A DNA stretch of 64,000 bases from an uncultured Collinsella sp. Its GTDB lineage: Bacteria > Actinomycetota > Coriobacteriia > Coriobacteriales > Coriobacteriaceae. This document shows positions 60,271-64,000 of the stretch, piece by piece. Each line of letters begins with the position of its first letter. Position 1 is the first letter of the stretch. The translations under genes were made by a program, and so were the position numbers. The stretch spans positions 310,001 through 374,000 of the forward strand of contig CATXKN010000001.1 of assembly GCA_958370785.1 (NCBI GenBank), given 5' to 3'. The notes below the pieces were generated by a model. It saw nothing but the letters and a program-made list of their open reading frames with translations, ran no database searches and had not been told where the DNA came from.

Positions 60271-61692
60271 ATGACCAACCCCATGCAGTTCCCCGACGGC
60301 TTTGTGTTTGGCGGCGCCACCGCTGCTTACCAGGTTGAGGGCGAGACCCGCACGCACGGCAAGGGCAAAGTGCCCTGGGACGATTTCCTGGCTGCCCAGG
60401 GTCGCTTCTCCCCCGACCCCGCAAGCGATTTCTACAACAAGTATCCGGTCGATATCGACCTGTGCCAGCGCTTCGGCATCAACGGCATCCGTGTCTCCAT
60501 CGCTTGGAGCCGTATCTTCCCCAGTGGCACCGGCGAGATTAACCCCGAGGGCGTCGCTTTCTATCACGAGCTTTTCGCCACCTGCAACAAAGCTGGCGTT
60601 ATCCCCTATGTCACGCTCGATCACTTCGATACGCCCGAGGTCTTCTACCAGGACGGCGGCGAGGGATTCCTGACGCGCACGACCATCGATGCCTTCGTCG
60701 AGTACGCCAAGTTCTGCTTTGCCGAGTTCACCGAGGTCAAGCACTGGTTTACCTTTAACGAGATTCCCGCAACCGCCGAGGGCAGCTTTATCGTCGGCAA
60801 CTGGCCGCACGGCGAGAAGTACCGCCTGGACAAGGCCTTCCAGCTCATGCACAACATGATGGTGGCCCACGCCAAGGCTGTCGTCGCCTTCCATGAGGGC
60901 GGCTTTGAGGGCGAGATCGGCATTGTCCAGAACCTGGAGCCCAAGTATCCCCTCGACCCCAACAACGCCGCCGACTGCGAGGCGGCTCGCATGGCCGACG
61001 TCATCAACAACCGCTGGGTACTCGACGCCACCTTCCGCGGCCACTATGCAGCCGATACCATGGAGGCTGCGACCAAGCTGGCTCATATCGCCGGCGGCGA
61101 GCTCGACGTCCGCGACGAGGACATCGCCGCGCTGACCGCCGCGCTCCCCTACAACGATTGCCTGGGCGTCAACACCTACAAGTGCCAGTTCCTGCGTGCC
61201 GCCGAGGGCGAAAACGACATCAACCACAATGGCACCGGCGACAAGGGCTCCTCGCGCTGGTTCCTCAAGGGCGTGGGCGAGTCATGCGTGCGCGAAGGCA
61301 TACCCACCACCGATTGGGACTGGATCATCTATCCCGAGGGCCTCTACGACCTGCTGCTCCGCATTAAGAACGATTACCCCAACTACAAGAAGATCTACAT
61401 CACCGAGAACGGCATGGGCTATAAGGACGACTTCGAGGATGGCTTTATCGATGACGCCCCTCGTATCGACTACATGCGTCAGCATCTCGCGTGGATCCTC
61501 AAGGCAATCGACGGCGGCGTGAACGTCGACGGCTACTTTGTGTGGTCGCTGCAGGACCAGTTCTCCTGGACCAACGGCTATAACAAGCGCTACGGCCTGT
61601 TCTACATCGACTTTGAGACCCAGAAGCGCTATCCCAAGGCGAGCGCGTACTGGTACAAGAACGTCGCGGAGACCGGCCTGCTTATGGCCTAG
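60271..61692 (+). CDS. GH1 6-phospho-beta-galactosidase/glucosidase, second module
   Basis: 473 aa, closely similar to the GH1 at 55504. It has FVFGGATAAYQVEG, TFNEI with the acid/base, YITENGMG with the nucleophile, and the ending FSWTNGYNKRYGLFYIDF with the phosphate-binding residues. AAAGGA lies 8 nt before the ATG. It hydrolyses the phospho-sugar imported by the preceding EIICB. Having two near-identical enzymes with separate repressors suggests two inducers or substrates, such as lactose and another beta-galactoside. Confidence 0.9.
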   Translation: MTNPMQFPDGFVFGGATAAYQVEGETRTHGKGKVPWDDFLAAQGRFSPDPASDFYNKYPVDIDLCQRFGINGIRVSIAWSRIFPSGTGEINPEGVAFYHELFATCNKAGVIPYVTLDHFDTPEVFYQDGGEGFLTRTTIDAFVEYAKFCFAEFTEVKHWFTFNEIPATAEGSFIVGNWPHGEKYRLDKAFQLMHNMMVAHAKAVVAFHEGGFEGEIGIVQNLEPKYPLDPNNAADCEAARMADVINNRWVLDATFRGHYAADTMEAATKLAHIAGGELDVRDEDIAALTAALPYNDCLGVNTYKCQFLRAAEGENDINHNGTGDKGSSRWFLKGVGESCVREGIPTTDWDWIIYPEGLYDLLLRIKNDYPNYKKIYITENGMGYKDDFEDGFIDDAPRIDYMRQHLAWILKAIDGGVNVDGYFVWSLQDQFSWTNGYNKRYGLFYIDFETQKRYPKASAYWYKNVAETGLLMA

Positions 61693-61714
61693 TTTCCGCC
61701 GCATACCCCCTGTC

Positions 61715-61757
61715 GGCCGCATGCGAATCCCTCCACGGGTTCGCATGCGGCCTTTTT
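61715..61757 (+). terminator. Terminator of the second module
   Basis: GGCCGCATGCGAA at 61715-61727 pairs with TTCGCATGCGGCC at 61740-61752, followed by TTTTTG. Confidence 0.92.
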
Positions 61758-61785
61758 GTTTTTGGTGGGCCCGAGCGAATCATTC

Positions 61786-61842
61786 GTCTCGATCTGTAAC
61801 ATCTAGTCGAGTATTTCGGCCCTAGCTGTTACAGATTTAGAC
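61786..61842. repeat. 57-bp hairpin element, copy 4
   Basis: Arms GTCTCGATCTGTAACA and TGTTACAGATTTAGAC with a 25-nt centre resembling that of copy 3. Confidence 0.85.
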
Positions 61843-61865
61843 GAACGGGTGGCCCGGGCCGAACA

Positions 61866-61922
61866 ATCTCGATCTGTAACATGTAGACCACTTTTGACCG
61901 TCTAGATGTTACAGATCAAGAC
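61866..61922. repeat. 57-bp hairpin element, copy 5
   Basis: Arms ATCTCGATCTGTAACA and TGTTACAGATCAAGAC. It starts 80 bp after copy 4, echoing the 81-bp spacing of copies 1 and 2. Confidence 0.85.
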
Positions 61923-61976
61923 AATAAGATAGTCAAATCCAAACTTTCCAAGCAGTTATGAAGCATGGTTTCTAGT

Positions 61977-62051
61977 TTTCGGTATCACGAACATACTTTC
62001 GGTATCATTTAATGGTATTATGATATCGAAAGTGTGTTCGTGATACCGAAA
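61977..62051. promoter_or_regulatory. Four-site symmetric operator before the fic gene
   Basis: TTTCGGTATCA starts at 61977 and again at 61997; TGATATCGAAA starts at 62021 and TGATACCGAAA at 62041. All four share one dyad axis near 62014, with 20 bp between like sites. The last site runs into the ribosome-binding AGGAG. This is a likely autoregulatory operator or a strong RNA hairpin. Confidence 0.8.
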
Positions 62052-62059
62052 GGAGCCGC

Positions 62060-63292
62060 ATGCGCCAGTTCGATTACACCACAGTCCCAGCGGAACTCGA
62101 AGCAACTCCAATCACCAACCTCCTCCTCTCGATACGCGAGCATAAAGGCCGACAGCTTGCTCTGAGTCAAGTCAAACCCGAACTTCTATCGTCCCTTATG
62201 GAGGAAGCTAAGATCCAAAGCACCCAATCCTCCAACGGACTTGAAGGAATTGTTACCACCCAAAAAAGACTCAAAGCGATCATGGCGTATTCCGCCAAGC
62301 CAAGCTCCCGCGCAGAGGAAGAAATCGCTGGATACCGAGATGTGCTGTCGCTTATTCACGAGCAACACGATTCCATTCCCGTAACGCCATCGGTCATTCT
62401 GCAGTTGCATCGTGACCTCATGGTACACACAGCAATCTCGTATGGGGGCCATTGGAAAGATAGCGATAACGAAATCATCTCCATCGACGATCAAGGCAAT
62501 CGATTTGTGCGCTTTAGGCCGCCTTCGGCCCTAGCAACCCCCGGACTTATCGAAGAAGCCTGTCGGTCCCTCAACGACGCCTTATCTCGTCAAGTTTGCG
62601 ACCCCCTCCTTATATCATTCCGCTTCATCTTCGATTTTGTCAGCATTCATCCCTTCAACGATGGCAATGGCAGGATGAGTCGGCTCCTTACAACGCTGCT
62701 ACTCGAAAAGACTGGATACGACGTTGCGCGTTACATCAGCATCGAACGACTTATTGAAGACAACAAGGCGCTCTACTACAACGCCCTCGCTGCAAGCTCC
62801 GCTGGATGGAATGAAAATCAAAACACCGAAGCACCCTTTATCCGTTTCATGCTCGGAACAACCCTGGCCGCCTACCGACAGCTCGAGCAGCGTACCTTAA
62901 TTGAATCAAGCACTCGTCCCATGTCGAAGCAAGCGCGCATCGCCGTTCTATTTCAACAGAGACCCGGTGTCATTAAGAAATCCGACATCCGATCCAACTG
63001 CCCCGATATCAGCGAGGTTACCGTTAAACGAACCCTCGGTCAGCTTGTTAGTTGCAGCGCAATCGAAAAAACAGGAGCGGGTCGTTCGACGGGCTACATA
63101 CTCAAAGACGTCCATGCTCTAGAACTATTCTTGCAATCCACATTACCCGATAGCGAGGCCGCAATAACAAAAGAGGCTCCAAAGGATAAGCTTCTTGAAC
63201 GTGTAAACCACGCCGAGGATGAAAGCAGAGAGGGGCTCTATGAAGACTACGATTCATTCTCAAGAGACATAAAGACGAAATACGGAGTCTAG
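62060..63292 (+). CDS. Fic/DOC family protein with C-terminal winged helix
   Basis: 410 aa protein predicted to transfer AMP or a similar group to a target. The Fic core motif HPFNDGNGRMSR is at residues 197-208. An N-terminal inhibitory helix of the form S58-x3-E62-G63 places it in the self-inhibited class with inhibition in front of the core. A winged-helix region at about 290-345 (KKSDIRSNCPDISEVTVKRTL) could bind DNA and supports autoregulation through the symmetric upstream sites. AGGAG is 4 nt before the ATG. No antitoxin gene accompanies it. Its base composition is more A/T-rich than the preceding sugar genes. Confidence 0.9.
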   Translation: MRQFDYTTVPAELEATPITNLLLSIREHKGRQLALSQVKPELLSSLMEEAKIQSTQSSNGLEGIVTTQKRLKAIMAYSAKPSSRAEEEIAGYRDVLSLIHEQHDSIPVTPSVILQLHRDLMVHTAISYGGHWKDSDNEIISIDDQGNRFVRFRPPSALATPGLIEEACRSLNDALSRQVCDPLLISFRFIFDFVSIHPFNDGNGRMSRLLTTLLLEKTGYDVARYISIERLIEDNKALYYNALAASSAGWNENQNTEAPFIRFMLGTTLAAYRQLEQRTLIESSTRPMSKQARIAVLFQQRPGVIKKSDIRSNCPDISEVTVKRTLGQLVSCSAIEKTGAGRSTGYILKDVHALELFLQSTLPDSEAAITKEAPKDKLLERVNHAEDESREGLYEDYDSFSRDIKTKYGV

Positions 63293-63399
63293 TCATATCC
63301 CAGAATAGCCTCATCCTTGTTGCCCAAAGTTATTTACGCGTCATTGTAAAGCGGTACCCCCGCGCCGGCAGGGGGCAGATGTATCGCTTGCAGCGCTAG

Positions 63400-64000
63400 C
63401 TAGCAAATGACCTGCGTGAGTTCCTCGATGGCGGCGCGATCCTCGGCGGCGATGCCCGGCTCGCACACCACGGCGTCCAGGCTGTCCAGACGGCAGAAGG
63501 TGTAGAAGTCGCGCTTGCCAATCTTGCTGGAGTCGGCGATCAGATAGCGCGAGTCGGCCTTGCTAAAGGCGAGCTGCTGGATGCGGCCCTCTTCCATATT
63601 GGATGTAGACACGTCGCCGTCCAGAATGCCGTTGGCACCGATAAACGCCGCGTCGATGCCCAGCGCACGCAGGGTATCCTCGGCCGTTGGTCCCACAAAA
63701 GCGGCGGTGCGGCGACGGTACATGCCGCCCACCAGGCACAGGTCGCAGTCTTCGCGCGCCTCGAGCAGGTTAAACACCGAAAGCGAATTGGTCACAATGC
63801 GCAGGCGAAACGCCGGCAGCATCGAGGCCATCTGCTCAACCGTGGTGCCCGTGCCCAAAAAGATGGTCGAGCCTTCCTCGATAAGCTCCACAGAACGGCG
63901 CGCAATCTGCAACTTTTCCTCGGCATGCTTCGTGCGCTTTTCGCTGTGCGAATACTCATGGCGCAGCATAGCGTGTGGACGGCCCTGCGCACTGCGGGCT
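63400..64000 (-). CDS. DeoR-family regulator, partial (runs off the window)
   Basis: The C-terminal sensor part of a DeoR/GlpR-family protein; the N-terminal HTH lies beyond 64000. The reading frame stays open to the edge, continuing upstream of the internal ATG at 63969. TIFLGTGTTVEQMASML, VGGMYRRRTAAFVGP, FIGANGI and IADSSKIGKRDFYTF are typical sugar-phosphate sensor motifs. Nearness to the lactose modules makes it a candidate LacR for the A/T-rich sites before lacA and lacF, but the DeoR at 40156 is an alternative. Confidence 0.85.
   Translation of the reverse strand, partial: ARSAQGRPHAMLRHEYSHSEKRTKHAEEKLQIARRSVELIEEGSTIFLGTGTTVEQMASMLPAFRLRIVTNSLSVFNLLEAREDCDLCLVGGMYRRRTAAFVGPTAEDTLRALGIDAAFIGANGILDGDVSTSNMEEGRIQQLAFSKADSRYLIADSSKIGKRDFYTFCRLDSLDAVVCEPGIAAEDRAAIEELTQVIC

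Noticed and set aside
1..64000. tRNA, rRNA and replication-origin signals
   Set aside because: No CCA-ended cloverleaf, rRNA-like stretch or DnaA-box cluster was recognised by reading; a tRNA search program would be decisive.

Overview
The window is a 64 kb piece of a high-GC actinobacterial chromosome that most resembles a gut Coriobacteriia genome, Collinsella or a close relative. This is inferred from the membrane-anchored LuxR regulator, the many PTS sugar systems, the anaerobic pyruvate formate-lyase and flavodiiron protein, and the abundance of intergenic hairpin repeats. No rRNA, tRNA, CRISPR array, IS transposase or integrase was seen.

Layout. 0.1-11.7 kb holds housekeeping genes: ogt; the aspartate/threonine pathway genes asd, lysC, thrC and thrB; engB; mtnN; an anchored serine hydrolase; pflA; and degV. 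12.0-17.6 kb is a sucrose/fructan locus with two GH32 enzymes, a PTS EIIBC and a LacI repressor. 17.9-20.3 kb encodes a naturally split pyruvate formate-lyase, with the glycyl-radical domain as its own gene. 20.9-25.5 kb is a MarR regulator plus a heterodimeric ABC exporter. 26.1 kb is a DAHP synthase. 27.4-32.3 kb is an A/T-richer 4.5 kb module bounded by two 126-bp direct repeats. It carries a double-HTH membrane LuxR, a fused ABC transporter and a small secreted Cys-containing protein, and it is inserted at the 3' end of a truncated luxR remnant. 32.5-35.5 kb is a BceAB-type ABC pair. 35.6-36.6 kb is a NUDIX-Vsr fusion protein. 37-42 kb has an AraC regulator, a HAD phosphatase, a class II aldolase, a DeoR regulator and a flavodiiron protein.

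42.3-61.7 kb is a large galactoside region. It contains a GalR-type LacI with galK and galT (Leloir pathway), lacA, lacB, lacX-like and lacC (tagatose-6-phosphate pathway), a lactose-type EIIA, and two paralogous modules each made of lacI, a lactose-family EIICB and a GH1 phospho-glycosidase. No lacD is present; the class II aldolase at 39 kb is a candidate for the missing step. The window ends with a Fic protein behind a four-fold symmetric operator and a partial DeoR/LacR-like regulator.

Regulatory and repeat structure is the most striking layer. Each LacI gene has its own recognisable operator set. Tandem ACCGTTYA-like words about 21 bp apart recur upstream of the scr, lac, gal and second bgl operons and look like LytTR-type sites for an unidentified global regulator. 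A family of five nested hairpins has different outer and inner arms in each copy, but four share the same internal-loop motifs and the fifth partly does. A separate 57-bp hairpin element occurs five times with exactly constant length.
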